DNA of 8,941 bases from Sulfurimonas sp. (GCA_002733945.2 NVXO02000009.1:41940-50880), one strand, 5' to 3'; shown: positions 1 through 7,170, counted from the first letter of the stretch. Numbers and translations are program-made. The notes: generated by a model from the letters alone, not told the origin.

Positions 1-353
1 GCATGTGTTCCAAGGATTAAAACTTTAGAGTCTTTGTTGTGGAGTGCATTGGCCGTAGCAAGAACACCTGCTTCAACAACACCTATAACAGGACAGCTTG
101 CACTCTCGTTCATCTCATCAAGGGCATAAGCACTCACACTATTGCAAGCGACTATAATCATATCAAGTTCAAAGTTTTTGAAAAATTCTACAGCTTCTAT
201 GCCGTAGCGAATGATGGTACTTTTATCTTTACTTCCATAAGGGACACGAGCTGTGTCTCCGAAGTAGATAATCTCTTCAAAGAGTTGGTGTTCTAGGAGT
301 GACTTAACAACAGTTAAACCACCGATACCACTATCAAAAACACCAACTTTCAC
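1..353 (-). CDS. murI: Glutamate racemase, N-terminal part (runs off the window)
   Basis: Glutamate racemase interconverts L- and D-glutamate in the cytoplasm and supplies D-glutamate for peptidoglycan. About 117 codons are visible; the rest lies beyond position 1. The N-terminus reads (V/M)KVGVFDSGIGGLTVVK, the family's opening motif with the catalytic-loop Asp7-Ser8. The GDTARVPYG block is at residues 32-40, and the first catalytic cysteine is in VACNSVSAYA (Cys70); many relatives have ACNTASA here, so the Ser-Val pair is a mild variation. The start is GTG at 351-353, because the conserved MKVGVFDSG begins there and no ATG fits. It lies 4 bases after the rho stop, so the two genes are almost certainly cotranscribed and perhaps translationally coupled. 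Rho-murI adjacency is also known from Helicobacter pylori. The second catalytic cysteine is outside the window. Confidence 0.95.
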   Translation of the reverse strand, partial: MKVGVFDSGIGGLTVVKSLLEHQLFEEIIYFGDTARVPYGSKDKSTIIRYGIEAVEFFKNFELDMIIVACNSVSAYALDEMNESASCPVIGVVEAGVLATANALHNKDSKVLILGTH

Positions 354-357
354 GGGT

Positions 358-1713
358 TTACTTATCCGTATTCATACTATCAAGGAACTCTTGATTTGTA
401 GCTTTTTTACCCATAGTAGTATAAACAAATTTAAGTGCTTCAACTTCGTTATCTTGTTTATGAATCATCTGTCTAAGAATAAATACTTTTTGTAAATCAG
501 CCTTAGCAATAAGTAAGTCATCTTTACGAGTACCTGATTTAAGAATATCAATTGCAGGGTAGATACGTCTGTCAGCGATTTTTCTATCGAGAACAACTTC
601 CATATTACCAGTACCTTTGAACTCTTCAAAGATAACTTCATCCATACGGCTACCAGTATCTACAAGTGCAGTTGCGATGATGGTAAGACTTCCACCACCT
701 TCGATGTTACGAGCAGCTCCAAAGAAACGTTTAGGTTTGTGAAGAGCATTTGCATCAACACCACCAGAGAGTACTTTACCACTTGATGGCGTTACAGTAT
801 TGTAAGCACGAGCTAAACGAGTGATAGAGTCTAGAAGAATAACTACATCTCTACCCATTTCAACACGGCGTTTTGCTTTTTCAATAACCATCTCAGCCAC
901 TTTAACATGGTTTTTTGCAGGCATATCAAAAGTAGAAGAGTAAACCTCACCCTTAACACTTCTTTCCATATCTGTAACCTCTTCAGGTCTCTCATCAACA
1001 AGAAGAACTAGTAAGTCTACTTCTGGGTGATTATGTGAAAGACCATGAGCTATCTCTTTAAGTAGTTCTGTTTTACCTGAACGCGGAGGTGCAACGATAA
1101 GACCACGTTGCCCTTTACCTATAGGAGAGAAAAGGTCAAGCATACGACCTGTTAAACCTTTTTCTCTGTACTCTAGTTGAAATCTTTCTTCTGGATAAAG
1201 TGGAACAAGGTTTTCAAAGAGAGGACGTTTTTTAGACTCTTCAGGCGGAAGATCATTTACAGCTTCTATTTTGATCAAAGCATAATATCGTTCTTGATCT
1301 TTTGGAGGGCGAACTTGACCCGTTACAACATCACCGTTTCTGAGGGCAAAACGTTTGATTTGAGTATTTGAAACATAAGCGTCATTTACAGACTCGTTAA
1401 AACTCTTATCGATAGAACGGATAAATCCATATCCATCTTGCATGATTTCTAAGATTCCAGAAAAGAGAACAAAACCACCTTGTTCTGTCTGAGCCTTTAA
1501 AATCTCAAAAATAACATCTTGGCGTTTAAGCTCTTGAGGATGCTCAACTTTTAACTCATCAGCAATCGCGATTAACTCTTCAATGCTTTTTGTTCGTAAC
1601 TCTTCAATACTTGAACCTTTTACAGGTGTATGCGTGCGTTTTGAATTGTTGTTACGGTTGTTGTTATTTTTTTGCTTTGTATTGCGGGGTTGTTGTGAAT
1701 TAGTTTCACTCAT
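358..1713 (-). CDS. rho: Transcription termination factor Rho
   Basis: Rho is a hexameric RNA-dependent ATPase/translocase that ends transcription of untranslated RNA. The 451-residue product is somewhat longer than the E. coli protein (419) because of a hydrophilic N-terminal extension. Residues 10-27 are rich in Asn, Lys and Arg ([11 protein letters not shown]). An N-terminal helical domain covers about 35-75. The cold-shock-like primary RNA site contains DGYGFIRS (93-100) and RRF-type residues near 119-125. The ATPase core has Walker A in PPRSGKT (209-215), DERPEEVT (240-247), Walker [17 protein letters not shown] (291-306), the Q-loop [11 protein letters not shown] (315-325) and the R-loop/Arg-finger region [11 protein letters not shown] (363-373). 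All key elements are present. The ATG at 1711-1713 has AAGG about 11 bases upstream. A strong promoter lies near 1849-1878 and murI follows 4 bases after the stop. Confidence 0.98.
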   Translation of the reverse strand: MSETNSQQPRNTKQKNNNNRNNNSKRTHTPVKGSSIEELRTKSIEELIAIADELKVEHPQELKRQDVIFEILKAQTEQGGFVLFSGILEIMQDGYGFIRSIDKSFNESVNDAYVSNTQIKRFALRNGDVVTGQVRPPKDQERYYALIKIEAVNDLPPEESKKRPLFENLVPLYPEERFQLEYREKGLTGRMLDLFSPIGKGQRGLIVAPPRSGKTELLKEIAHGLSHNHPEVDLLVLLVDERPEEVTDMERSVKGEVYSSTFDMPAKNHVKVAEMVIEKAKRRVEMGRDVVILLDSITRLARAYNTVTPSSGKVLSGGVDANALHKPKRFFGAARNIEGGGSLTIIATALVDTGSRMDEVIFEEFKGTGNMEVVLDRKIADRRIYPAIDILKSGTRKDDLLIAKADLQKVFILRQMIHKQDNEVEALKFVYTTMGKKATNQEFLDSMNTDK

Positions 1714-1766
1714 ATAAGTGTCTGCCTTAATTTTTGTGATTTTGTGGAACGAAGTAAAAAGGGTCT

Positions 1767-1779
1767 AATGCTTTGCATT
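1767..1779 (-). repeat. Small inverted repeat in the rho leader
   Basis: AATGC-TTT-GCATT forms a perfect 5-bp stem with a 3-base loop in the untranslated leader of rho. A second GCATT lies at 1795-1799, so an alternative longer pairing is possible. Rho genes are often autoregulated in the leader, so alternative folds are plausible, but the stems are short and this is only suggestive. Confidence 0.3.
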
Positions 1780-1812
1780 TTTCTTGTGGTATTAGCATTC
1801 TTGCTTTTACAT

Positions 1813-1834
1813 GAAGTTAACTAGAGTTGACTTC
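1813..1834. promoter_or_regulatory. Imperfect dyad just downstream of the rho promoter
   Basis: GAAGTTAACT and AGTTGACTTC are arranged as 10-base arms with a 2-base centre and one mismatched pair. The dyad begins about 8 bases after the likely transcription start (near 1842). As RNA from the minus strand it would have a C-A mismatch and a tiny loop, so a protein-binding operator is as likely as an RNA hairpin. No regulator can be named. Confidence 0.4.
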
Positions 1835-1848
1835 TTTTAAGTTGTGTA

Positions 1849-1878
1849 ATTTTACACTAAGTAAAGCACTAAAGTCAA
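1849..1878 (-). promoter_or_regulatory. Sigma-70-type promoter of rho-murI
   Basis: On the minus strand there is TTGACT (1873-1878), an 18-base spacer and TAAAAT (1849-1854), a near-consensus -35/-10 pair. The -10 box lies inside a short perfect inverted repeat, GTGTAA-TT-TTACAC (1844-1857), which could be an operator. The predicted transcript starts near 1842 and has a leader of about 130 bases before the rho ATG. It is the best promoter in the window by eye. Confidence 0.6.
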
Positions 1879-1882
1879 GTTT

Positions 1883-2134
1883 TTAGCTTTTGAGATTACT
1901 AATGCTACCTACAACAGCGGAAATATCGACCTTTGCTTCATTAAGTGTTTTTTGTGTTCTCTCTGCCAGTTTACGTACTTCATCTGCAACAACTGCAAAA
2001 CCACGACCATGCTCACCTGCACGTGCCGCTTCGATTGCAGCATTTAATGCGAGTAGATTTGTTTGGTCCGCTATGTCTGAGATAGTATCTAAGAGACTAA
2101 AGTTATTGACACTATTCAAAGATAGAATACACAT
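1883..2134 (-). pseudogene. Fragment of a methyl-accepting chemotaxis protein (signalling tip only)
   Basis: The 83-residue reading frame is almost wholly the conserved hairpin tip of chemoreceptor cytoplasmic domains: [44 protein letters not shown] is recognisable across roughly residues 19-63. This tip binds CheA and CheW in full receptors. Everything else is missing: no ligand-binding domain, HAMP domain, or paired helices before and after. The frame stops soon after the tip (GSISNLKS). The first 15 or so residues ([13 protein letters not shown]) are not typical receptor sequence. The ATG at 2132-2134 has AGAGG 5 bases upstream, so a short peptide could still be translated. The frame is also open upstream of the ATG, reading a short hydrophobic stretch. 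I read it as a remnant of a full receptor gene; an expressed microprotein cannot be excluded. The flanking stretch 2182-2311 shows nothing recognisable. Confidence 0.8.
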
Positions 2135-2155
2135 AATTACCTCTAATAATAGACC

Positions 2156-2181
2156 AAAAAAACCTCCAAATAAGTTTTTTT
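2156..2181. terminator. A/T-rich inverted repeat, possible bidirectional terminator
   Basis: AAAAAAAC and GTTTTTTT form perfect 8-base arms around a 10-base loop, and each strand therefore ends in a run of seven T. It lies 131 bases past the murF stop, where an end of the murF transcript would be expected, and immediately upstream of the chemoreceptor fragment. The stem has only one G-C pair, so it would be weak as an intrinsic terminator. Confidence 0.3.
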
Positions 2182-2311
2182 ATGGTTTATGAACAGTAGC
2201 TTAAGCTTGAAAATAATATGATTTTTTAAATTAAAATTGCACTTCAGATTTAAATTATGATGAAGGTCTAACATTGAGTAATAGGATACTTATAGGGCAG
2301 TATATTATTTA

Positions 2312-3742
2312 TCAGATAAAGTTAGGAGTATCATTCGCAAAAAAGATAATATCACCTTCTCTCGTCACTTCCCCAAGTTTCACTACAATCTTAGATTTAT
2401 CTGTAAGTAAAATTTTTTCAGGAACAGTGAGCTCTTTTTTAAACTGAATAGTATTTAACTGTCCTGTAATGATTGCGATATCAAAAACATTGTTAATCAC
2501 ATTGATTAGTTCGGAATTAAGCTCTTTTGTGCTTTCCACAAGCCCTGGAGTTACAATCACTTTTCGTCCATTATGGAGTGAGCAAAGGCGTATTCCTTCC
2601 AAAACCCCATCAATATTTCCATTATATCCATCATCAAGTATCACTTTCCCTCCCGCATCAATTCGCTCTAAACGATGTTCAACACTTCTTAGATTTTCTA
2701 CTGCTTGCACAATCTCATAAGCATTCATCCCCATTTTATCAGCTATTAAAATTGCTGCATTAATATTTATAGTCTGAAAGTTGCCCAAAACTGATGTATG
2801 AAAATGGTGTAGTTTTCCATTAATTCTAAGATCAAACTCCGTTCCTTCTAGTGTTGCATTCGTATTTAAAACATTATCTCCAAAAAAAGTCACTTTTTCA
2901 TATGATACATCTGTAACAGATGTATGGATAAATGCATTTTCTAGTCGGTCTGAATGAATAAGTTCTAATTTTGTTCGCTTAATACACTCGATAGTTTTAA
3001 AATATTCCAAATGTTGCGGTCCTACTTTACCAACAACAACAATCTGAGGCTGTAAAAGCTGACCAATTTCAAAGACATCCCCTTCTAAACGTGCCCCTGC
3101 TTCACAGATATAAATCTGTGTATCAGAAGGAAGAAACTGATTAATATCTTGGATGATTCCCCCTGGTGTATTAACACTACGTGGAGTAGCATAAACTTTA
3201 TATTTTTGGCTCAATAATTGTGCTACAAAGTTTTTCATCGATGTTTTACCATAGCTTCCAGTGATACAAATGATGGTTAGATTTTTTATTGAGGCGATTC
3301 TTTTCTTTGCTTTGTATTTATAGTATACAAACAAAAACTTTTCAATTCCCCCTGAAAATAAATATGCAAGAGCCAATGGTAAAAATAAACAATAAACAGT
3401 ACTAATCTCTTTTGATACAAATAAGTAATTTAATATAAGTGCCCAGAAGATTAGTAAAATCAAAAATCGCTTTACACGCCAAGTTATTACAAGCTTTTTG
3501 TCCAAGCGACGATGCCAGAAATATAATAAAGTGATATATCCACTAACTATATAGATCCTATATGTATCGACAGTATAGTACAGTATAAAAGGTATAATAA
3601 AATAAACAACATGCCACCATCTTTTATGATGATGTAAAATAACACGTTTAATGCGGTAATCATACCATTGTAAATTAGTAAGTAGATACCATCCCAATGC
3701 TATTACAAATGTTATATTCGTGATGAAAGGTAATAATTCCAT
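2312..3742 (-). CDS. murF: UDP-N-acetylmuramoyl-tripeptide--D-alanyl-D-alanine ligase (MurF) with membrane N-terminus
   Basis: MurF adds D-Ala-D-Ala to the UDP-MurNAc-tripeptide, the last cytoplasmic step before lipid I. The catalytic Mur-ligase fold starts near residue 150: P-loop TGSYGKTS (161-168), EAGAR (214-218), HLEYF (244-248), the KLE lysine usually carbamylated (258), GNFQTININAA (320-330), HRLERI (356-361), DDGYNGN (370-376), and a C-terminal domain ending near residue 476. Before it lie about 145 residues with hydrophobic segments near 5-22, 45-75, 93-110 and 115-132, rich in Trp and Tyr. This arrangement replaces the soluble MurF N-terminal domain and is, as I recall, usual for epsilonproteobacteria, so the enzyme is probably membrane-associated. 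The start is ATG with AAGG about 11 bases upstream. It lies 49 bases after pyrC on the same strand and may share its transcript. The gene looks intact and low in GC like the backbone. Confidence 0.93.
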   Translation of the reverse strand: MELLPFITNITFVIALGWYLLTNLQWYDYRIKRVILHHHKRWWHVVYFIIPFILYYTVDTYRIYIVSGYITLLYFWHRRLDKKLVITWRVKRFLILLIFWALILNYLFVSKEISTVYCLFLPLALAYLFSGGIEKFLFVYYKYKAKKRIASIKNLTIICITGSYGKTSMKNFVAQLLSQKYKVYATPRSVNTPGGIIQDINQFLPSDTQIYICEAGARLEGDVFEIGQLLQPQIVVVGKVGPQHLEYFKTIECIKRTKLELIHSDRLENAFIHTSVTDVSYEKVTFFGDNVLNTNATLEGTEFDLRINGKLHHFHTSVLGNFQTININAAILIADKMGMNAYEIVQAVENLRSVEHRLERIDAGGKVILDDGYNGNIDGVLEGIRLCSLHNGRKVIVTPGLVESTKELNSELINVINNVFDIAIITGQLNTIQFKKELTVPEKILLTDKSKIVVKLGEVTREGDIIFFANDTPNFI

Positions 3743-3791
3743 CTATGTATTTGCCTTTTTAGAGGTACTATTAAAACAATAACACGGAGAA

Positions 3792-4850
3792 TTATCCATC
3801 CTTTAGTCGCCAATCTATTGTTTGACCTGCACGTAGTGGCACTAGAATATCCGTACCAAGCATGATGTTATCTGGTACTGTCCATGATTTCTTCAGCAGT
3901 GTTATGTTATCCTCGTTGTGCGATATACCGTAGAAGTTGGCACCATGGAAGCTGGCGAAGGCTTCTAACTGATCGAGTGCACCTGCCGCCTCGAATACCT
4001 CGGCATACAACTCAATTGCCGCATGTGCTGTATAAATACCTGCACAACCACAATTCGACTCCTTATCTTGACGTGCGTCAGTGCCAAGGAAAAATTTTGG
4101 ATTACCACTCGTGGCTGCGGCGACAAGTGCCTGACGATGCAGTTCCCGTTTCAAGACTGGCAAACAGAAGGTATGAGGACGGATTCCTCCTGTGAACATG
4201 GCGTTTCGATTGAGTAACAAGTGGTGTGCCGTAATGGTCGCTGCTACATTGTTAGGTGCAGAACATACGAATTCCACCGCTTCACGTGTAGTAACATGCT
4301 CTAGCACTACTTTTAACCGAGGGAAATGCTTAATAATTAGCCGTAGGTGCCGCTCGATAAATACTGCCTCTCGATCAAAGATATCTACTTCACTATCCGT
4401 CACCTCACCATGCATCAATAGTGGCATCCCCACTTCTTCCATAGTCGAAAATACCTCTATACAACGAGAAAGATCCGTAACACCAGATGCAGAGTTCGTC
4501 GTTGCACCTGCTGGATAATACTTTACTGCATGTACGAAACCACATGCTTTAGCATGCACAATTTCTTCTGGCAATGTATTATCTGTGAGATACAATGTCA
4601 TTAATGGTTCGAAATCTAGACCTATGGGTAAAGCTGCAAGAATACGCTCTCGGTAGGCACAAGCATCTTCCACTGTACATATTGGTGGATTAAGATTTGG
4701 CATAACTATAGCCCGTGCAAATTGCCGTGCCGTATCCAGGAGTACCCTTTGCATAGTCTTTCCATCACGTAGATGTAGATGTAAATCATCAGGACGGGTT
4801 AAAATTAGTTTACCCTCCTCACCTAAATTATAACTTTCTGTACTTTTCAT
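3792..4850 (-). CDS. pyrC: Dihydroorotase, class II, lacking the SAPH active-site residues
   Basis: The sequence aligns along its whole length (352 residues) with E. coli-type PyrC, which cyclises N-carbamoyl-aspartate to dihydroorotate in pyrimidine synthesis. Visible active-site elements are HLHLRD (His24, His26, Arg28), Asn52 in MPNLNPP, the carboxylated metal-bridging Lys110 in [12 protein letters not shown], His147 in LLMHGEV, His185 in LEHVTT, and the catalytic Asp258 in FLGTD. In E. coli this Asp is followed by Ser-Ala-Pro-His-Ala-Arg; here it reads [10 protein letters not shown], as if exactly four codons (SAPH) were removed in frame at 4076/4077. The lost His and Ala contact the substrate in the E. 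coli enzyme. Flanking sequence is otherwise well conserved. The ATG has AGAGAGG upstream and follows sua5 by 23 bases. GC is higher than in murF. It may be an inactivated enzyme, a recent in-frame loss, or a divergent active one. Confidence 0.9.
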   Translation of the reverse strand: MKSTESYNLGEEGKLILTRPDDLHLHLRDGKTMQRVLLDTARQFARAIVMPNLNPPICTVEDACAYRERILAALPIGLDFEPLMTLYLTDNTLPEEIVHAKACGFVHAVKYYPAGATTNSASGVTDLSRCIEVFSTMEEVGMPLLMHGEVTDSEVDIFDREAVFIERHLRLIIKHFPRLKVVLEHVTTREAVEFVCSAPNNVAATITAHHLLLNRNAMFTGGIRPHTFCLPVLKRELHRQALVAAATSGNPKFFLGTDARQDKESNCGCAGIYTAHAAIELYAEVFEAAGALDQLEAFASFHGANFYGISHNEDNITLLKKSWTVPDNIMLGTDILVPLRAGQTIDWRLKDG

Positions 4851-4873
4851 GAAATGTCCTCTCTAAATATTTA

Positions 4874-5872
4874 TTAAAACTGAGCATATGTCTTAGTTTT
4901 TTCATTACCACGACCAGCTGCACGTTGGAGTCGGTCACATAATGCATGGCCGACTCCGATTGCTTCAGGCATCACAGCTACAAGTACCTGTAAATTAAGA
5001 TGATCAGCTTGTCGTAAACGCTGATACAGCTCATATGCCTGCTCCTCAACACTTCTACTAAAGCTTAGCCAGGTCACATTTTTTGGAAGGCCAGTTAGTC
5101 GATGTGATGATAATAAGCCTACTCTCTGACCTCTCTCATGCCACTCTTTTACTTGTTGTACAGCATCCTCTCGTGAAGCTAGGATAACCAGTGCTTGGGG
5201 AGCATAATGAGAAGGCTTACTCCCTGGACAGGATATTGGAATATTTGATGTCCCAATCACTGAACTAGTCAGGACATCTATTATAGCCTGCTCAGTAATC
5301 TTACCTGGACGGAGTATCCTTGCTTGAGATGTAGACAAATCAATAATTGTTGATTCAATCCCAATAGAACAGCGTCCACCATCCAACACCATATCCACTT
5401 TATCTCCAAGTTCTTCGTGTACATCCTCGGCTGAGGTTGGACTCACTCGTCCATAGCGATTGGCAGATGGTGCTGCTATACCACCACCAAAAGCATTCAG
5501 TAGTGCTAAGGCAACTGGATGATTAGGCACCCGCAGAGCTACTGTATCTAGACCACCTGTTACTTCGTCTGGCACATCGTCCAGACGAGGCAATACTAAA
5601 GTAAGCGGTCCAGGCCAGAAAGCTTCTGCTAATTGCCATGCAGCCTTAGGAATATTTTGTGCCCACTTGGCTAGTTGTCCAGCATCAGCAATATGTACGA
5701 TGAGAGGGTGATTTTTTGGTCTTCCCTTCGCTGTAAAAATTTGAGCTACAGACTTCGGATTACGTGCATCTGCACCCAGACCATAAACCGTTTCAGTAGG
5801 TAATGCGACAAGTCCTCCCTTGTGAAGAATACTTGCAGCTTGATTAATACTGGGTGTAGGAAATTTCTTCAT
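4874..5872 (-). CDS. sua5: L-threonylcarbamoyladenylate synthase, Sua5/TsaC type
   Basis: The enzyme makes threonylcarbamoyl-AMP from threonine, bicarbonate and ATP, the first step of t6A modification at position 37 of ANN-decoding tRNAs. The 332-residue product has the YrdC-like catalytic domain: GGLVALPTETVYGLGAD (19-35), KGRPKNHPLIVHI (49-61), FWPGPLTLVL, PSANRYGRVSPT and DGG...GIESTIID. It continues through RILRPGKI and PGSKPSHYAPQ into the C-terminal Sua5 domain (about 215-332), so it is the long Sua5 form, not the short TsaC. The start at 5870-5872 is chosen because MKKFPTPSINQAASIL fits the family start; an upstream ATG at 5998 would add 42 unrelated residues that lie inside the neighbouring gene. 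The ATG overlaps that gene's stop as ATGA, implying translational coupling; no separate strong ribosome site is seen. Nothing looks broken. Confidence 0.95.
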   Translation of the reverse strand: MKKFPTPSINQAASILHKGGLVALPTETVYGLGADARNPKSVAQIFTAKGRPKNHPLIVHIADAGQLAKWAQNIPKAAWQLAEAFWPGPLTLVLPRLDDVPDEVTGGLDTVALRVPNHPVALALLNAFGGGIAAPSANRYGRVSPTSAEDVHEELGDKVDMVLDGGRCSIGIESTIIDLSTSQARILRPGKITEQAIIDVLTSSVIGTSNIPISCPGSKPSHYAPQALVILASREDAVQQVKEWHERGQRVGLLSSHRLTGLPKNVTWLSFSRSVEEQAYELYQRLRQADHLNLQVLVAVMPEAIGVGHALCDRLQRAAGRGNEKTKTYAQF

Positions 5873-6732
5873 GGATTGCAATACTGGCAAAAAGCAGGAT
5901 TCGCATGTGTGCGGTCGATATTCTCGATTGTGACACGATACATACATTTGCAACAACCATAAATTTTGGCACGAATCTCCTGGGTAGGTGTACTGCACAT
6001 CTCACATGGTAAGCCTGTGAGGTACTCAACAATCCAGTATCCCGGTGCATTACAGGCAGGACAAGTGGAAGAAAGCTTTTGTGCCAACTCCTCTGCTGCT
6101 AAGCGGATGTTCTCCATTCGCATGGGGTTTGCATGAGCACGCATATCTGTTTCGATAAAGATACGATTGTTTTGGGATTGATTAAGTGCCCAAGAGAAAG
6201 CCTTTTGCAAATCAGCCCAGTCAGCTATTCCTTTACGGATACGAATATCCTTCTCATTTTCTGGACGTACTACTAAGCGATGTTTAGGGAACCCCGCTTG
6301 TTTAGCGAAGACCTTGATCTCCTCCCAGCTCCCTGTGAGCATCTGCGCAAGATTACTTTTCCCCTGTACCATAGCAGTAATTTCTAGATCATGCTCGTCG
6401 TCAATCCATATCAAAAATTCAACATTCCAAGGAAGCATTCCCGTAAATGGATCTGGCCCAAATGAACCTTCACTAGCTAGACCAAGAGGTAAGCCCGAAA
6501 GTTGCATTCCAATACGTGCCTTTTTTCGTGCCGCCTCAATTTGCATGCCTGCACGCGGAATATCACGTGTGAAAGTACCAAGAAGGTCTGTATCGTAGCC
6601 AATTACCCGCTCAACCCGACAACCAAGTGCAAAATCAATCACTGGTGCAATTACATGCTCCTTTTCGTGCTGAGTGAGCAAGGCCACCCGCTGATTCTGA
6701 TAAATACTAATCCCATTTGATGTAAACTGCAT
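5869..6732 (-). CDS. Conserved protein of unknown function with C-terminal Cys pairs (probably DUF6671 family)
   Basis: The function is unknown. The sequence resembles, from memory, the DUF6671 family; this name is not certain. The N-terminal part (about 10-160) opens with YQNQRVALLTQHEKEHVIAP and carries GCRVERVIGYDTD (37-49) and FTRDIPRAG (54-62). The middle contains the striking polar block FIETDMRAHANPMRMENI (192-209). The C-terminal 65 residues hold paired cysteines: CPAC (224-227), CEMC (243-246), CCKC (260-263) and CQYC (282-285), which should bind one or two zinc ions. No signal peptide or membrane segment is seen. The start at 6730-6732 is preferred over the ATG at 6768 because AAGGAG lies 7 bases before it. 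Its stop overlaps the sua5 start (ATGA). Coupling to sua5 hints at a role near tRNA or nucleotide metabolism, which is inference. GC is about 50 percent in a hand-counted line. Confidence 0.85.
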   Translation of the reverse strand: MQFTSNGISIYQNQRVALLTQHEKEHVIAPVIDFALGCRVERVIGYDTDLLGTFTRDIPRAGMQIEAARKKARIGMQLSGLPLGLASEGSFGPDPFTGMLPWNVEFLIWIDDEHDLEITAMVQGKSNLAQMLTGSWEEIKVFAKQAGFPKHRLVVRPENEKDIRIRKGIADWADLQKAFSWALNQSQNNRIFIETDMRAHANPMRMENIRLAAEELAQKLSSTCPACNAPGYWIVEYLTGLPCEMCSTPTQEIRAKIYGCCKCMYRVTIENIDRTHANPAFCQYCNP

Positions 6733-6736
6733 AATT

Positions 6737-6940
6737 TTACTCCTTATCCATTTCTTGATATTTGGCATCTTAACAAATTATAAATATATTACTACCCACA
6801 TCAGTAATATCATCTGCAGTTGTTAGTCCATATCCATCTATATCTTTGATGACAGTGTACCCACCTATATCATGTTTTTTGAAAATTTTTAACAGTCTCT
6901 TTTAATAGACTGACCCAATAATGAGTTCAATTTTTTTCAT
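6737..6940 (-). pseudogene. sbtB: Remnant of an SbtB-like P-II signalling protein
   Basis: Read from the ATG at 6938-6940, the frame gives MKKIELIIGSVY, stop (6902-6904), KRLLKIFKKHDIGGYTVIKDIDGYG, LTTADDITDVGSNIFIIC, stop (6770-6772), DAKYQEMDKE, then a third stop at 6737-6739. This matches the P-II-like proteins encoded beside SbtA bicarbonate transporters: the opening MKKIE(I/L)II.SVY, GYTVIKDI.GYG, then a D-D-(V/I)-(S/T)-DV segment. The first two stops each lie where one base change (TTA to TAA, GAA to TAA) would restore a plausible residue. The last third of a normal protein of about 100 residues is missing, replaced by the DUF6671-like gene. The start overlaps the stop of the SbtA remnant as ATGA, the original operon junction. 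It is almost certainly nonfunctional. The family assignment is from memory of motifs. Confidence 0.75.
6740..6745 (-). promoter_or_regulatory. Ribosome binding site fixing the start of the DUF6671-like gene
   Basis: AAGGAG on the minus strand stands 7 bases before the ATG at 6730-6732. It lies inside the last readable codons of the decayed P-II gene, so the insertion boundary must fall at about this point. The alternative upstream ATG at 6768 has no comparable site. Confidence 0.75.
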
Positions 6941-7170
6941 ATTCTTATTCCCAAAATGTTGTTATCATAAAATAGTTCATCTCCACCATGGAGACTAATC
7001 GCTATAAGTAAGTAAAGAGAAAATAATTTAGGTAATGGTTGTGGTACTGTTAATTCTGAATTTAAAGAAACTGCAAGTATTCCTAAAAAAAAGAATAATA
7101 CGGGTAAGTTTAACATATTTTGTAAAATTATATTAATGTTTATGATTGGGGCTCCTTTATGCATATTCAT
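6937..7170 (-). pseudogene. sbtA: Truncated SbtA-type sodium-dependent bicarbonate permease
   Basis: The 77-codon frame begins MNMHKGAPIIN and carries the opening of the SbtA/DUF897 family: a helix NLPVLFFFLGILAVSL, then SELTVPQPLPKLFSLYLLIAISLHGG, the second membrane segment. Full-length members have about 300 or more residues and around ten membrane segments. Here the frame leaves the family after the second segment and ends DELFYDNNILGIRI. The final NNILGIRI resembles the (F)N.T.GIPLY end that I recall for this family, so a large internal deletion joining N- and C-terminal ends is more likely than simple truncation; this is inference. The start at 7168-7170 is set by AGGAGGT ending 6 bases upstream. 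The stop overlaps the start of the P-II remnant. A two-helix product could be made but could not transport. Confidence 0.72.

Noticed and set aside
39..296. Plus-strand frame opposite murI
   Set aside because: The minus strand encodes clear glutamate racemase motifs in this interval, so the plus frame is a shadow.
2198..2207. Perfect 10-base palindrome AGCTTAAGCT
   Set aside because: It is short, has no T-run or promoter nearby and could easily occur by chance in A/T-rich spacer DNA.
3884..4518. Open plus-strand frames across the pyrC region
   Set aside because: They lie opposite a conserved dihydroorotase, have no recognisable motifs and show no ribosome sites; they are antisense shadows.
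5873..5998. Longer N-terminus for Sua5 starting at the ATG at 5998
   Set aside because: The extra 42 residues are out-of-frame reading of the upstream gene's cysteine-rich end, do not resemble Sua5, and the ATGA overlap at 5869-5872 with a family-typical start is far better.
6733..6768. Start of the DUF6671-like protein at the ATG at 6768
   Set aside because: No ribosome site precedes it and the added residues overlap the P-II remnant, whereas the ATG at 6732 has AAGGAG at good spacing.
6902..6904. TAA in the P-II frame as a recoded codon
   Set aside because: A second TAA and the missing 3' end point to ordinary decay; no recoding signal or altered-code evidence exists in neighbouring genes, which use TAA and TGA as stops.
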